Position numbers and translations under genes: made by a program. A stretch of DNA of 64,000 nt from Austropuccinia psidii (Eukaryota > Basidiomycota > Pucciniomycetes > Pucciniales > Sphaerophragmiaceae), in assembly GCA_023105745.1 (NCBI GenBank), contig JALGQZ010000015.1, forward strand, positions 6,037,499 through 6,101,498. Reading direction: 5' to 3'. Positions 11,255 through 23,989 of the stretch are shown one piece after another (the first letter of the stretch is position 1; each line of letters starts with the position of its first letter). A model generated the notes under the pieces. It was not told the origin of the DNA. It saw only the letters and a program-made list of their open reading frames with translations, and did not search any database.

Positions 11255-13444
11255 GGTAAGGTTTGTCTATGAAACTCTTGATAATAGTACCAAAATCAAG
11301 AGTACTATGACTGTCCTCGGTAGAAATATATAATATAATGAAATATTACAACCACAAATTTAAATATAATTATTAAAAAATAATCATATATAAAAAAAAG
11401 AATTTACTAATTATTATAAAAATATAATAATAATAAAAAAAAATAATTATAATAAATTATAATTATTCTATTATTGTTGTAGTCACTGACAGTTATAACA
11501 ATAAGAAGTGTAAAGCCCTTAATGAGACAATTACACGTGGAAAATATGAAGATTAACCACTTCTAAATAATATAAATATTATTCATAAAAGAATTAAACA
11601 CACACTGTGCAGAAATAATTCTTACAGAGTAAAAATTCTCTATAAAAAAACTAATACTAGTTAAAAAAGATATAGAACTTTAGAGAAAACTTACTTATAA
11701 TATTTATTTAATACAACAAGTCAAACAACAAGAGTTTCTATATTAAATAATAATTATAAGTTAAAAACACGCCAAAAATTGATAATTTTAAAGATAAAAT
11801 AACTTTTTATAATAAAAATTGACATTAAAGAGATTTTAAGAGGAATTTGTGGATTTTAAAAGATATTTAAGATGATTAATTTTATATAATAAAATATATT
11901 ATTGGTGATTACAACAATAATCTAAATTCTATTATTTCAATTCTTTAATTTTATTTAATAAAGAATGAAATAACTTAAGAATTACTTTAATAATAAGATT
12001 CTATATTTAATAAAACTTTACCTGTTTAAATTTCTAATATGATTGGATTGATAATGAATGATGAACAAAAGCGAGATTAAAAGACTCTTTTTATGTCTTC
12101 AGAGCAGCTCTCATGATTCATAATGGATATAGAGGGCGTGCTTAGGTCAAAACTGAAAAACCATGCTTAAAAATAAAGTTCTTAACTTAAGGTAACTTAA
12201 TTTTAATTCCAATTTAAAGTTAACAGGGTTATTCTTAACTCCATGTAACTTTCATCCTCATTTAAACTAATTATTTTACGTTTTTAGTATAAATAAACTT
12301 ACTTATATTAAAGTTCATCACATGAACAACTTAAGAATAGAGTTTCAACAAAAAATCTCTTAAACTCAATTTTTAATTAATTTTCAAAGAAATTATAAAT
12401 TTCTTTGAGCTTTAATTAAAAGAGTAAATTTCCAGGATAATTACCCAGGAAATTGATTTATAAAAGATACTTAAAATTTAATTTCTATGTAGATAATATT
12501 AAATTGTAAGCTTTGTGAAATTCTCAAGCAAATCTATTAAGAATTGGATTTTTAATGAATTTTTGATGTTATTGCTATTTTTCCACGTAAAATAGCAATA
12601 CACACCAAAACTTAAGTTTTGATAAGGTTTTAATGCTTCTAAAATTAAATTTTTAAGCTTATTTAAGCTTTTTAAGATTAATTAAGTTTTGACAGTTCTT
12701 AAAACCTTGAATTCAAGCCTGCATATTGGGATTTACCCTCTGGCAGCTTGAAATTCCTGTCTAATTTGGGATGTAACCAGTTCAAACTTTAATGTTGGAT
12801 CAAAGTCTCTTCTTAAAGTTTTAATAAGGTTGAAAATCCTCCAATAAAGGTGGAAAACTTTAATTGAATCCTTGCTGATCCAAAAACCTGGGTACCCCAG
12901 CTCTGTTTGGTCTTTTTCCTTTGTCCCACCTTTTTGCGTGGATTTTGCCCTTTCATTTATTTAAAGCCATACTATGGCCTTAAAACCTTTCAAATTGAGC
13001 TCACGCAGGATTTACATTCTGTATGGCAAATCCTTAGCCAATTCAGTAAATATACACCACACCTCAATTTTAACTAAAATTTTGGTAAGTTTGCATAAAC
13101 CTTATGCAACTTTAAATTTAAGCTTATTTAAGCTTAAATTTAACAATTTTAAAAAAATGTTAAAAAAGTTACATTAGTACTGTGAGATTCTTAAATCTTC
13201 TAATAACATAAGAAATAAGTGTTTTTGGGTATAACACCTTATGGATGTACCCTAGGTTATTTTTGGTGTAGAATCCAAAAATGACATAATATTTATAGCT
13301 TTGTTTATCCAAAAAAAATTTGTACTTATTTCTTGTTATTTTTTATTTTAAATTAAATTAAAAAGTCTGTTGAAGACAATTTTAGCTGTTTATAAAGTTA
13401 TTTGTGGCCTTATGGGTATGTTATACATACCTCACAGGCTCACA
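11255..13444 (-). repeat. Solo LTR (2190 bp), TE6 type, duplication ATGAC
   Basis: It starts GGTAAGGTTTGTCTATGAAACTC (first base T changed to G relative to the family start TGTAAGG) and ends ACCTCACAGGCTCACA. ATGAC flanks both sides (11250-11254 and 13445-13449). It matches the TE6 LTRs nearly end to end, including the GTCCTC block, the GGTACCCCAGCTCTGTTTGG block and the terminal TTATGGGTATG. Excision in silico rejoins KRRS with SNFLLEE of the TE3 pol. Confidence 0.92.
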
Positions 13445-14050
13445 ATGACCTTCTTTTTATCCTTCTAAATTCTTCATCTTTACTTAATTGTGGTTTTTTC
13501 ATTGTACTTAAGTATTCTTGTATTCTCTTCCAAAATCCTTCTTGTTTGGTTGGTACTTGTATTCCTGAAAAATGGAGTGAATTTACATTCTTAGCCCCAA
13601 ATCCAGGGTGTGGCTTGATCCAATCTTCTTCTTCATCAAATTTTAGTGCATCTTCATCTTCTCCTTCTGAGTTTTTTGGTCCTCTGGACAGCCCATCTGG
13701 CATAGTGAAAGTTTTCCCTGGTTTGTGTACCAAATCAAAGGAAAATAGCTGAATTAAAGCCAACCATCTTGTCATGGGAGCATTGGGTAAGCAAGGGGTG
13801 TTTATCATTTCAATCAAGGCCTTGGCATCAACTTGTAATTCAAAATGTTGTCCCCAAAGTATTTTCTGAAGCTTTTTGAGAATTCTTGCAACTCCACAGA
13901 GTTCCAATTTGGGTTGTGAGTATTTTGATTCTAATTTTGAAAAAGTAATTGATTCATATAATACTGGTCTGTCTTTTCCTTCTTTATCTTCTTGAGTGAG
14001 TACTTCTCCTGCAGAAATGTAGCTTGAGTCTACTGCTAGCTTAATTTTGG
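13445..14050 (-). pseudogene. TE3 RNase H
   Basis: The retroelement RNase H fold is visible in three acidic motifs: Asp in KLAVDSSYISAGEVLTQ, Glu in KLELCGVARIL and Asp in LQVDAKALIEMI. LVHKPGKTFTMPDGLSRGP, the usual end of the domain, follows. An acidic linker and FRRIKRRS then lead into the integrase, where the solo LTR starts. One frameshift at about 14050 separates it from the RT connection domain. TE8 keeps the same region at 58454-58852. Confidence 0.85.
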
Positions 14051-15350
14051 CTGCTCCTTTTCATAATTCAATTTCTTGAGGGTTATTTCTTTGCTAACTA
14101 TTCTTCTGAGCTTTTGGAAAGCTTCTTCACATTTTTTATCCCAGTCCCAGTCAACATCTTCTCTGGTGAGCCTTCTGAGTGGTGATGAAACTTGTGAGAA
14201 GTTTTCAATGAACATCCTTACATAGGCACAAAGTCCAAGAAGTCCCCTTATTTCCTTCTTCTTAAGAGGTGTTGGCCAATTCTGAATTTTGTTAATCTTT
14301 TGTTTTGAAATTGTTCTTCCTTTAAATGATACAACATGCCCTACTTTGTCCAAAGCTGGAACACAGCATGCAAACTTTTATTCTGAGATAGTGAGTCCTG
14401 TTTCTTCAATCCTGAATAAAACTCTTTCTAAGGTTATGGCATATTCCCATAAAAATCTTCTGATTTAGCGGTTTTCTGGTAGTGTTTCTTGGTTGTAAAG
14501 GGATCGTGGTCCTTGTATTCCTCCATCATGAATGAAAATTCCTACACTTTTGGGTATTTCTTCTTCGAGTATCTGGGTCAGTTAGGCTTGGTATACTGCT
14601 ACTGAGTTGGTGGCTCCTTGGGGTAGTCTTGTGAGTTGCATCCTTCCAAGGGGTGTTTCAAAAGTGGTGAGGGGTCTTGTAGTGACATCTAATTCTTTTT
14701 CATCATATCCTCCCATGATGTCTCCTAGTCCCTAACATGCTCTTCCTGAAAATGCATCTACAAATTCTTCAATATGAGGTGGTAAGCCAGAATCCTTGAT
14801 GGTGACTTTGTTGAGTTATTGAAGGTCATGGACAATTCTGAGTTTCCCATTTGATTTGGCCACAAAAAATATTGGGCTTGTGTAGCTTTAGGTGGATTGC
14901 TAATAGAGTCCAGTCCTTATTCTTTCTCTGATTAATTCAGTAAACTGAGGTAAAATAGATTTGGCAATGGGAATTGGTTTCTTCTGCCAAGGTTCATGAG
15001 GTATTACTGGTATCTTGTAAGGATTTCCATATGAGTGTTTGAGTAATCCTCTCTCTTCTTCACAGAAAGCTATTTCTTTTTCCCTAGCAGTAATAACATT
15101 TTTGAGTAAAGTCATTTCTTCATTTGATAACCATCCTGGTGGGCCAAAATTGACTGCTTGCAGTCTTTCATGGGTGACCTTAAAGGTTTCTTGAAATATA
15201 GCTGGGTTGGGTGATAAGGGTGTTTCATAAGGATCTCTTGACAAAGGTGGTCTTTCCAAAGGTGGGTTAAGGTCTTGAGGCATTGGCTCATTGACTGGCT
15301 CACCTTCTTCAGGACTGATTTGTATTTGGCTGCTAAAATTTGGTGATACA
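14036..15350 (-). pseudogene. TE3 reverse transcriptase
   Basis: From 15350 leftwards: a proline-rich linker, PGWLSNEEMTLLKNVI, FVAKSNGKLRIVHDL, TFETPLGRMQLTRLPQGATN, then IFIHDGGIQG at the catalytic site and GHVVSFKGRTISKQKI, LLGLCAYVRMFI in the thumb. The catalytic pair expected as F-I-D-D reads FIHD, so the first Asp is lost. At least five in-frame stops occur between 14354 and 14900. Several sit where Gln would fit, consistent with C-to-T decay on the coding strand. The RT belongs to the lineage that uses FIDDGG rather than YxDD, as I know from other rust elements. Confidence 0.82.
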
Positions 15351-15779
15351 TCTTTAATTATTTACTTTTAATTATTTCCAAGAATTTGCTAGTGTCCTGA
15401 AATATTGAGGTCTTAACAATTCTTCTTTATTCTTTCTTCCATAAAAATGTAATTTAAGGTCATACAGGAGCTACAAGTAGGTGTGTAACCCCTGCATATT
15501 GGGTATACAAGTCCTGCAGTTGAAGTCATGCAAAGACCTCCTGGCCTAATCCAAGGGCTTATCTTGATTCTTGAGCTCCTTTGGGCTTGCTTTTGGATTC
15601 CACTTGACTCTTGTTTTATTATTCAATATTCATGATTCCCACTTTGATGCAAGGTTCTTTTGGTTTTTTTATTTCTTGAAAAGGAATTTTCTTGTCTTAA
15701 TTGATTTCTTGGGACTCCACTTTGTTCATTTTGGCCACTTTGATAATTCTAAACACCTTTGAAGCCCCAGTTTCCTGTT
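15351..15779. other. Non-coding start of the TE3 spacer
   Basis: It lies just upstream (in element sense) of the RT. I see no gene. It leads into the hairpin-repeat array. Confidence 0.4.
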
Positions 15780-15944
15780 ACACAAAGGGAGCAGTTTATT
15801 GTCATGCTGAGGACAAAAATGGTCCTTCAGCACTTCTCCTGACTAGGAAAATCTCCTCCAGCTGCGTGGCTGTTATTTCTTTTATAAGTTTTCCTGGCCA
15901 AGTCTACAGGGGAAGCAGTTTAGTGTCATGCTGAGGACCGCTTG

Positions 15945-17540
15945 AGTGTTCAAGCTTTAAAATCCCAAGGGAAATTTGAGTTGAGTGTTTTAAATCATCT
16001 TGTTAGTCCATCATGTTTAGTGAGTCCTGAGTCAATAATTAATCCAGTGAGTAATCCTTGAGTCCATAAATATTCACCAGTGATTCTTGACTTACAAATG
16101 TGTTTCAATTCAGAATCAAAGAAATTTCCAAGGTCTGGTGTTGTCCAAAGGGCAATCCATAAGGAACTCCTGCTTTTATTTATAACTAATCCTCTTTATT
16201 TTCAGTATTCTGATAATTGCTATGTGATATAATGTTTCCAAATTATCTTGATTTTTCCTTAAAATGATTTATTTCCTTTGGTTCTTCTGTATTCCTAGAT
16301 TATTCCTGTTATAAAAAAAATGAAAAATGAAAAATAAAAATAATAGATTATTTGAAGTTGACTTTAATATTAATTGATTGATTGATTTTTTTCTTTTAAT
16401 AATATTCTTTTGGATGAGGGCCCCCCTCTCCATCTAAAAATATTGAGTTGGTTTTCAAATTTTGAAGAGGATATGTTCTCATTCCCCCAAAGCTTTCACT
16501 ATAAGGGATAGTGTAAGAAATAAGTTTACCCACCCCTTATTTTTGATAGTGATTTTGAAGAGGATATATAATGATACAGTAAATATATATAATTTTATTT
16601 TAATGATGATTCAATTTTTTATTTTTATTTTATTTTTTTATTCTTTTTACTGTAAGTAGCAAATACCCATTAACTGAGATATCTGAGTAAAAATGACACT
16701 TCAAAGGAAATAAACCTGAATCACAATCAAGATCATGGAACTCTTTGGTTAAAGGTGGTAATTTGTGCCATTCAGCTAAAATTGGTGCTCTTGAGAGTAT
16801 TTATAATTAATATGACATAATTTAATGATCATAATTTGAGTCCTTTAATCATATAATGACCCTCATGATGCCACAACCCTTCCTTTTGGAATCATCATTG
16901 TGACTCAGACTTCATTTCAAGTCCATCCCCTTTATGGTTCAGATTTTCTGTTACCCATAAATGCGTTTGAGTTGATAAAAAATATAAACAGTGAAATCAA
17001 AGATTTTTACAATTTAAAAAAAACTCTTGTTTGATTTTTTTTGTTTTTTTTGGGGGGGCTTTTGAATTCCATTTGGAATAAACAGCACATTGAGGTGTTA
17101 TTAATATGTAAATTCCCCAAATTATGTCATCAATTTATGAGTTTTTTAATATAAATAACTCCTTCAGAGTTCAATTAACGCCTTCATGGCACAAATACTT
17201 CTTCTTTTCAAACAAGTTCCAATCACTCTCTTGTAATTCAACAATTATTTCAAATTAATTGATCATTTTCTCAAAAATAATAATACTTGATGTAGAGTTT
17301 TTTTTAATATTGTTATTATTAAGCTGAAAAATCAAGCCAACTTAATGGCTCTTGTTTTCATAGCAGGAAAAGTATAATAGAATATTCTTGAGCTCATGAA
17401 TGGGATATGCCCCTAATTCTTAGTGAAAATAAATAAATGAGTTTGAAATAAAAAAAAAATGTTTGGAACATTCAAGTCAGTAAATCTTTCTAATTCTTGT
17501 TTATAATGACAAAAGATTAGAAATTGAAAAAATAAGAAAT
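15945..17540. other. AT-rich interval inside the array without hairpins
   Basis: I see no gene, no LTR end and no GCAGTTT hairpin here. It contains poly-A/T runs and a GGGGGGGC stretch near 17052. It may be an old insertion or a decayed part of the array. Confidence 0.35.
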
Positions 17541-18429
17541 GAAACCTTAGGTAGTTTATAGTCTTGCCTGGGACTTGTCATCCTTTTATAGTCCTTGTTA
17601 AGTCTTTTTTTTTAATATTTAAATATGCAGTTTATGGTCTTTCCAAGGACCATTGGTCTCTTTGCTTTGGTCCTTGTTAATAATTTTAGTGATTTATTTT
17701 TGATATTTGAAGGGGCAGTTTATGGTCTTGCCAAGGACCATATGTTTTTGTTGATATTTGAAAGTGCACTTTATGGTATTGCCTAGGATGTTTGATTGAT
17801 TGTGTTGTAACTTTGAGTCCTTGTTGAGAATTCTAATGGTGGGAAGTTTATGGTCTTTCCAAGGACCATATGTTGTGTCCAGGCACCTGATTTTTTTACC
17901 TTTGGGGGTTCAGGGAATGTGATTTATTTTCAAAGCCAAGTTGTATAAGTAGTTCAAAACGTTTATAGTCTTATTGAGGACTCATCTTCATATTAGAAGT
18001 ATTTTCTTGAGCTTATAAAATCATGAAAGTGCTTTTTTAATGTTGAATCCCTGTAGAAGCCAAATTAAATGTGTTCGTATAGCTATTATTCAACATAAAA
18101 AAAGCATAAAAGATAAAATAGAAGTATAAAGCCTTGCTTAGGGCTCATTTTGGTTTACTTAAACCTCCTTCATTCATGATATATATATATATACTGCTTT
18201 TGTTTTGTTTTGAAATATACCTGTATCAGAAATAGAAAAATGATATTAGCATTGAAAAAAGAAACAAGAATTCAATAATAAATGAAACAAAGCAGTTTTA
18301 AGCCATTCTGAGGGCTCCCTTTGGTATTTATTTGAAAACACTTCTTCAAATCTTAGGTTATAGTCTGTTTTGTATATTTGAAGGCCTATATAATAATATC
18401 AGTGCGCTCAATAATTAACAATTATAAAT

Positions 18430-20351
18430 TGTAAGATGTGACTATGAAACTGATGATAATATTACTATTAATCAACAGTACTATGTCTGTTCTTATGAAA
18501 TATAATAATAAAATATTATTATAACCACAATTAAATAATTAAAAATTATTTCTTTCACGTGTTAAGCACTACTAGTGATTTTAACAGTGAGAAAGTAATT
18601 GTCTACAAGAATCAATTACAAGAAGAATTTAATAATAAAAACTTCTTTTATTAAAATAATAAATTATTTTAATATATAATTATCTTTTGCAAGAATAATT
18701 ATAAAGCTAATCCTCGAAGAAAACTATTACTAGAGAAAAACTTTAAGAATTAAAGATAAATGACTCACTAATACCCCAAAGAACTTATTGATAGATAAAA
18801 GTGGAGAAATTTGACGTAGAATTGTGGATTTAAGAGATCAAAATGATTTTTAGCAGGATTACAACAATATATAGTTGGATTCTATGATTTCACGACCTTC
18901 TGGTTGATTCTGAAAGATTTAAAACACTTAAGAATAGCTTTAACTAATACTTACTTTGTTGGTAATAAAGATTCAATAAATTGATAAGATGATTCTTGGA
19001 AAAAACAGCAAGAAGAGGCTTCTTTTAAGTCAACAACAGCTCACAGAGGCGTGCCATGGAGCAAACTGAAAAACCAGTGAGTGAGAAAACAATAAAACCT
19101 TTTGGATTAATGATTGCATCATCTGTTGTCACATAAGATTATCATAATTACTTAATTGATGCTTTTACGTGACTACCAACCCCAATATGGTTAAGAATAA
19201 AAGGAGTAACATCTGTAAATCTTCTTTTATTCTAAAATAATCATTGATTCCTCAAAGTTATCAATGCTATTGCCAATTTCATCACAGGTTTTAATTACTG
19301 TGAATTTTTGAAGATTCAGTGTTTCACGTAGAATGGTCAAAAATGGACTGTAAGTAAAACTTTTGATTTTACTAGTAAAACTGTATTTCTTTTTGGTTTT
19401 ACCATAGATAATACAGTTATCCATTGGTCCTGAAAGTCTCAGAAGGATTCATTAAGAATTGTATTTTTAAGGAATTTTTGAAGTTTTTACCTCATTTCTA
19501 CGTAGAATTGCAAATATCAGTGTTTCACTGGTTGCTATGAGGTAAATCAATGGATAAAAGTCCAAAAAGGGTTTTAATTACTCTTTTGGGGTTTATCCAT
19601 GGAAATTCATTAAGAATTGACGTGGTTACAGGAGTCTAAGCAGCTCTTTACCTCCTTGGCACGTCAAAATAGCAGGTTATTTGCTATTTTCTTAAGATTT
19701 ACAGTAGTTGTGACATGGTAACCAAGTTCCCATAGAGGTTTAGTTTACCAATTGGGTCAAGATCAGCCATGGAAGCAAGCTTTGGAGCTATCCACGCCTC
19801 TGGGTCCTCAGAAGTTGGGTACCCTGGCTCTCTTTGATGTCTTTTGTCCCCCTTGCCTATTTTTTACGTCAAAATAGTAATTTAAGCTTAAAGTGAGATA
19901 TCCACTATGGGTGTACCAAAAGTCCATGTAAGAATACCATGATATTAAGTGCTCAAAACATGCATAACACTATTCTTAGTGTATATGTAACATGGGATTT
20001 CTCACTTTCCCATTATTTTGGCGTAAAATCAAGAAAAACAAAAATTTTCACGGATCTTTTATGTGGTATTAATGATGTGGTGTTGAAGTATTTTCCATAT
20101 TACCACCTCAAAGAGTTAATTTGAGCTTATTCACTCTATGGAGCTACCCTAGGTGAATTTTTGTGTAGAATCCAAATCTGGCCTCAAATCTATGGATTTA
20201 CTTACTCAATAAAAAGTTATTTATCTTTTCTGAAATCAAAAATGATGAATTTTGAATATATGCATGATTTATGAGTTATGTATAATTCAAAATTTCTTTT
20301 TAAGATAATTGTGGCCTATTTGGGTATGTAAAATATACCTCAAGGCTCACA
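18430..20351 (-). repeat. Solo LTR (1922 bp) with perfect duplication TAAAT
   Basis: It starts TGTAAGATGTGACTATGAAAC and ends CCTCAAGGCTCACA. TAAAT flanks both sides (18425-18429 and 20352-20356). The left flank CTCAATAATTAACAATTATAAAT also occurs uninterrupted at about 21940-21965 in a neighbouring array unit, which independently confirms the insertion point. It is related to the TE6 LTRs but diverged. Confidence 0.92.
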
Positions 20352-22504
20352 TAAATCAAATTGAGCAGTTCAAAGCCTTGTCAGGGCATATTCCTGTTTT
20401 TGTATGCCCTGTAGCATAAAAGAATTAATAACTAAATTCAGTAAAATAAACAACAAAACCCAGCAGTTCAAAGCCATGCTGAGGGCTTTTATGTTTCCAA
20501 CCCTCATTCTGATATATATATTTATCTTTCTTTTGTTATTTTATATATATTGATTGATGAAGGCTTCAAAAAATATAATAAAATTGTCAGTAAATTAATT
20601 AAGTCAATAAAATGATAAAATAATATAAAAATGCGCAGTTGAAAGCCTTGCCCAGGGCTTGTATTGTTATTTGCAGCCCTGTAGCACATCAAAACTGAAT
20701 ATTTCAGTTTCATATAATACTAGGGAGAAAATGAAAAAGATTCCAGAAGTTTAATTTCTTGCTGAGGAAATCTGTTATAGCCCTGTATCAATTGAAAATA
20801 TCAAATGTCAGATCAAGAAAAATGGAAAACTAAAAAGAAGCCATCAGTTTGAAGCCTTGATGTGGGCTTTTTGATTTTCAGCCCTCATTCTATAATATAT
20901 CAATATTCCTTTTTTCTTATATATACATATAAATTTAATTTAGGGCAGTTTTCAATTCTTTATAAGTACTACCTAAGAAGTGAAAAAAATAAAGTCAGGT
21001 TAATAAAAGAAAACCAGCAGTTTATAGCCATACTGAGGGCTTTTGCTTGATTAAATTATTGTAAAGCCCTGGAAAAAAATAGAAAATCATTCTAAGTAAA
21101 ATAAACACCCAGAAGATAAAAAATGAAAGCAGAAACCAGCAGTTTAATGTCTTTCTGAGGACATTTTCTTTTGTTTTATAGCCCTGTAGCCATATCCAAA
21201 TTTAAATATGTCAGCTTAATTTAATATCCAATATAAAAAGAGAATGAGAAATAAAGTAAAAGAAGCAGTTTATAGCCATACTGAGGGCTCATTTGTATAT
21301 TGAAGACCTCTTGTTTTTATACTTCTTGGTGAATCTTTTTGAATACTTTAAATAGGGAGTTTATGGTCTTGCCAAGGACCATTGGTTGATTTTTTTGTTT
21401 ACTTCTGTTTGATCCTTTTGATTTTCATGACATTTGATTTATCTTTAAAGCCAAGTTGTACATTTAACTCAAAAATGTATAGTCTTATTGAGGACTTTTA
21501 CTCTTTATAAGTCTTATGCTTATAGCATCAGGAGAATTCTTGAATGATAAACACCTGTATCAAATCCAAATCGTAATTTCAGTATTAATAGGGGAAAGAA
21601 GAATAAAATAAATAAGAAGTCAAACAAAGCAGTTTTAAGCCATGCTGAGGGCTTTTATCCTTTATAAGTCTCTCTTTTTTTTATTGTTTTTTATTTCTAA
21701 ATCCCTGTAAAAGGTAAAAAATTCGTTTTAATTAGTTAAAATGAACAGTCAAAAGATAAAATAGAGAAGAAAACAGCTAGTAACAGAAATAAATCAATCA
21801 GTGAAAAAAAGAAATCAGCAGTTTCAAGTCTTGCTGAGGAAATTTTTGTTATTTCATTATTTTTTCATTCAAACAACTTCTCCAAATGTGGAATTATAGT
21901 CTGTTTTGTATATTTGAAGCCCTGTATAATAATAACAGTAAGCTCAATAATTAACAATTATAAATGACATTGACCTGTTTAATTCCTTGCTCAGGGCATT
22001 TTTTTTATTTTTGGCTTTCAATAAATATAAAAAATAAAAATAAACAGTTTAAAGTCTTGTTTAGGACTCTTCTGTTATTTGTTTCCTTTTTTTAAAAGCC
22101 CTGTATTAATTAATAATGAGAAATTTTAGCCCAAAATCATAAAAAAAAACCATCAGTTTAAAGCCTTGATGAGGGCTATTTTGTTAATTTTTTTTGTTAT
22201 TTTTATTTTTATTATTTTTTTTTTTGAGAAAAAAATAAATATAAGTATATATATATATTAAAAAGTTCAATATCAGGTAGGCTTTTTCTTTTATTTATTT
22301 CTTTTAAGCTTATATGAACTGAAGCTAATTGTTTTTTAAGGTGATCATGAAAATGAAGTTGAATAATAATAGTAATAAAGATAAAAATAAGAGAAAAATT
22401 AGAAATAAAAGGAATAAATAATAATAATATCAATGGAAATAGGATGGATTAAAAATTGAAGAATTGGGGACTTAGCAGGTTATATTTGTTTGAAATTGAT
22501 TCCT

Positions 22505-23200
22505 TCAACCAAATATTTCCTTCACTAGTTCCTGTTTAATAAGCTTCCCTCCCCTCCTTTTTTCTCTTTTGAGAGGTTTGAAAAAGTATTCTTGGCAGAA
22601 GTATATCCAATCTTCTGTATTCATTTTAGTTGCACCACCTCTAAGACTGAGTATTACTGGTATAAGTGTTTCTTCCCAATTACAATCCCATATGGCATTT
22701 TCTACCATATAGCCTCTTGAGATATTGCCAATTGATCCTGTTTTAATTTTTAAGTACTGAAGGTTGAACCAATCTTGGCATTCCCATGTTCTCCAAAAGA
22801 GTGATTTCCTGAATTTTTCATCCATGGGGAACATTTCATTCCAGTATTGGTTTCCAAGGTTGCCATCAATTTCATCCCAGGTCAGTAACTCTAAGAATGC
22901 ATACTTTGTAAGGTTGAATCCAGGTAATTCTTGCCATGTATAGATATGACAGTTTCTGATGGTGATTTTTCTTTTTCCAAGATGTCCTCAAACTCAATAT
23001 ATGGAAGGACAATGGTGGAAATATCAGGACAGGGTTCTGGTTTTATTTTCAAGAACCAGTCAGGAATTTCAATTAATTCTTGTGGATTGATGTAATTGGC
23101 CCAGAATTCTTTTTCTTCTAGCCAGCTGATATCTGTGTCCAATGACCAGGAATTTTCTTCAAGTAATGGCCATGATTGCTTTTGAAGGATTTTGTGGATT
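22505..23200 (-). pseudogene. TE3 accessory region, second copy of an unrecognised acidic/aromatic domain
   Basis: Minus strand, 5' to 3': DISWLEEKEFW, IVLPYIEFEDILEKE, then after a frameshift ELPGFNLTKYAFLELLTWDE, IDGNLGNQYWNEMF, and further IWDCNWEETLIPVIL, NTEDWIYFCQEYFF, ending in a basic KREKRRGGK. The block LPYI.FEDI ... LPG.NL...FL(D/E)LLT...I.GNL.N..W recurs at 24190-24390 and in TE8 at 60180-60380. I do not recognise the family. It sits between protease and RT, where Ty3 elements normally have no extra domain. Confidence 0.6.
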
Positions 23201-23299
23201 TTTGACGTGTTAAAAGGTAAAAATATTTGAAAGTTTTATAAGATTAAAAATAGTCTCAGGGTAGGTTTATTGGGTTTTGGATGGTAATTTTGGTTAAGA

Positions 23300-23845
23300 A
23301 CTTGGGTATTCCTCTTTGATAAGGAAGGAGGTCACTGCCTTGTGATCTTATGTTTAGTTTTTTTTTCTTTGTGAGTGAAATTATTGATTTCAGTTGATGA
23401 GAGTTGATATTCCTCTTTGATAAGGCAGGAGGTCACTGCCTTGTAATTAATTAAGTTTAAATCTGACCATTTTGTTTAATTTTTTTGATTTTTAGAGCTG
23501 TTATGTGTCTTCAGGATGGGCCTTGATGGTTTGAACTTTAATTGGTCCATTAATTCTTGAGTAATTTGATCATTGGTTTTGTCAGAAACCTCCAAATTTT
23601 CAGCAATTCCTTGATTTCTTCAATTTCTTGGTCTCTTGATATTGATGAAGTATCCTTCAAGTGCCAATGGTTCTCTTTATTGAAATCTTCATCTTCTGGT
23701 GACCAATGAAGTTCTTCATTGATGATTTGGTCTTCTTTTATTAATTATTCCCCATAGGGTCCAAAATTTGGTGAATTGGACATGGTGGAAGTGATTGATA
23801 TATTTTTGTAAGTTTTTTTTCTTTGTTGAGGCAGGAAGTCCCTGC
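23300..23845. repeat. AAGGCAG/CTGCCTT hairpin repeats in TE3
   Basis: Three units, near 23305, 23407 and 23823, carry CTCTTTGATAAGGCAGG or a variant followed by AGGTCACTGCCTT. The arms AAGGCAG and CTGCCTT can pair around a 7-nt loop. The first unit has one arm mismatch. The same repeat occurs three times in TE8 at 59578-59790. The rest of the interval is AT-rich and non-coding. Confidence 0.7.
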
Positions 23846-23989
23846 CCTTTGATAGAAAAAAAGAAAAAAAAAAAAGAAACTAATGATACATTTTATGGGT
23901 GATACTGATACATTTTAGAGAAAAAAGTTTGATTTTGTTGGTTTTATTGAAAGTTGAGCTCCCCCAAGTGGGAAAGGTGAGTGTCTGTT

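Larger units (their letters stand above)
15780..22180. repeat. Dispersed hairpin-repeat array between TE3 protease/accessory region and RT
   Basis: About 25 copies of a short motif occur, each GCAGTTT-like followed by an imperfectly conserved stem, an 8-nt loop such as ATGCTGAG, TTGCCAAG or ATACTGAG, and the paired stem. Visible starts are near 15791, 15915, 17552, 17628, 17716, 17767, 17838, 17958, 18123, 18293, 20365, 20462, 20636, 20746, 20846, 21017, 21138, 21265, 21354, 21473, 21621, 21818, 21974, 22044 and 22153. Spacing is 50-180 bp except where a solo LTR (18430-20351) and an empty interval (15945-17540) intervene. Stem sequence differs between units yet stays complementary in most. 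Downstream of many units is AGCCCTGTA. No protein is encoded. Confidence 0.8.

Noticed and set aside
13402..13752. Plus-strand frame of 116 codons
   Set aside because: Antisense to TE3 RNase H and spanning a solo LTR boundary. It is a shadow of the minus-strand gene.
18178..18196. TA microsatellite as promoter or origin
   Set aside because: A simple dinucleotide run in AT-rich DNA with no supporting element.
15780..22180. CRISPR array (regular palindromic repeats with spacers)
   Set aside because: Repeats are not identical, spacing varies from 50 to 180 bp, stems differ between units, and the context is a eukaryotic retrotransposon.
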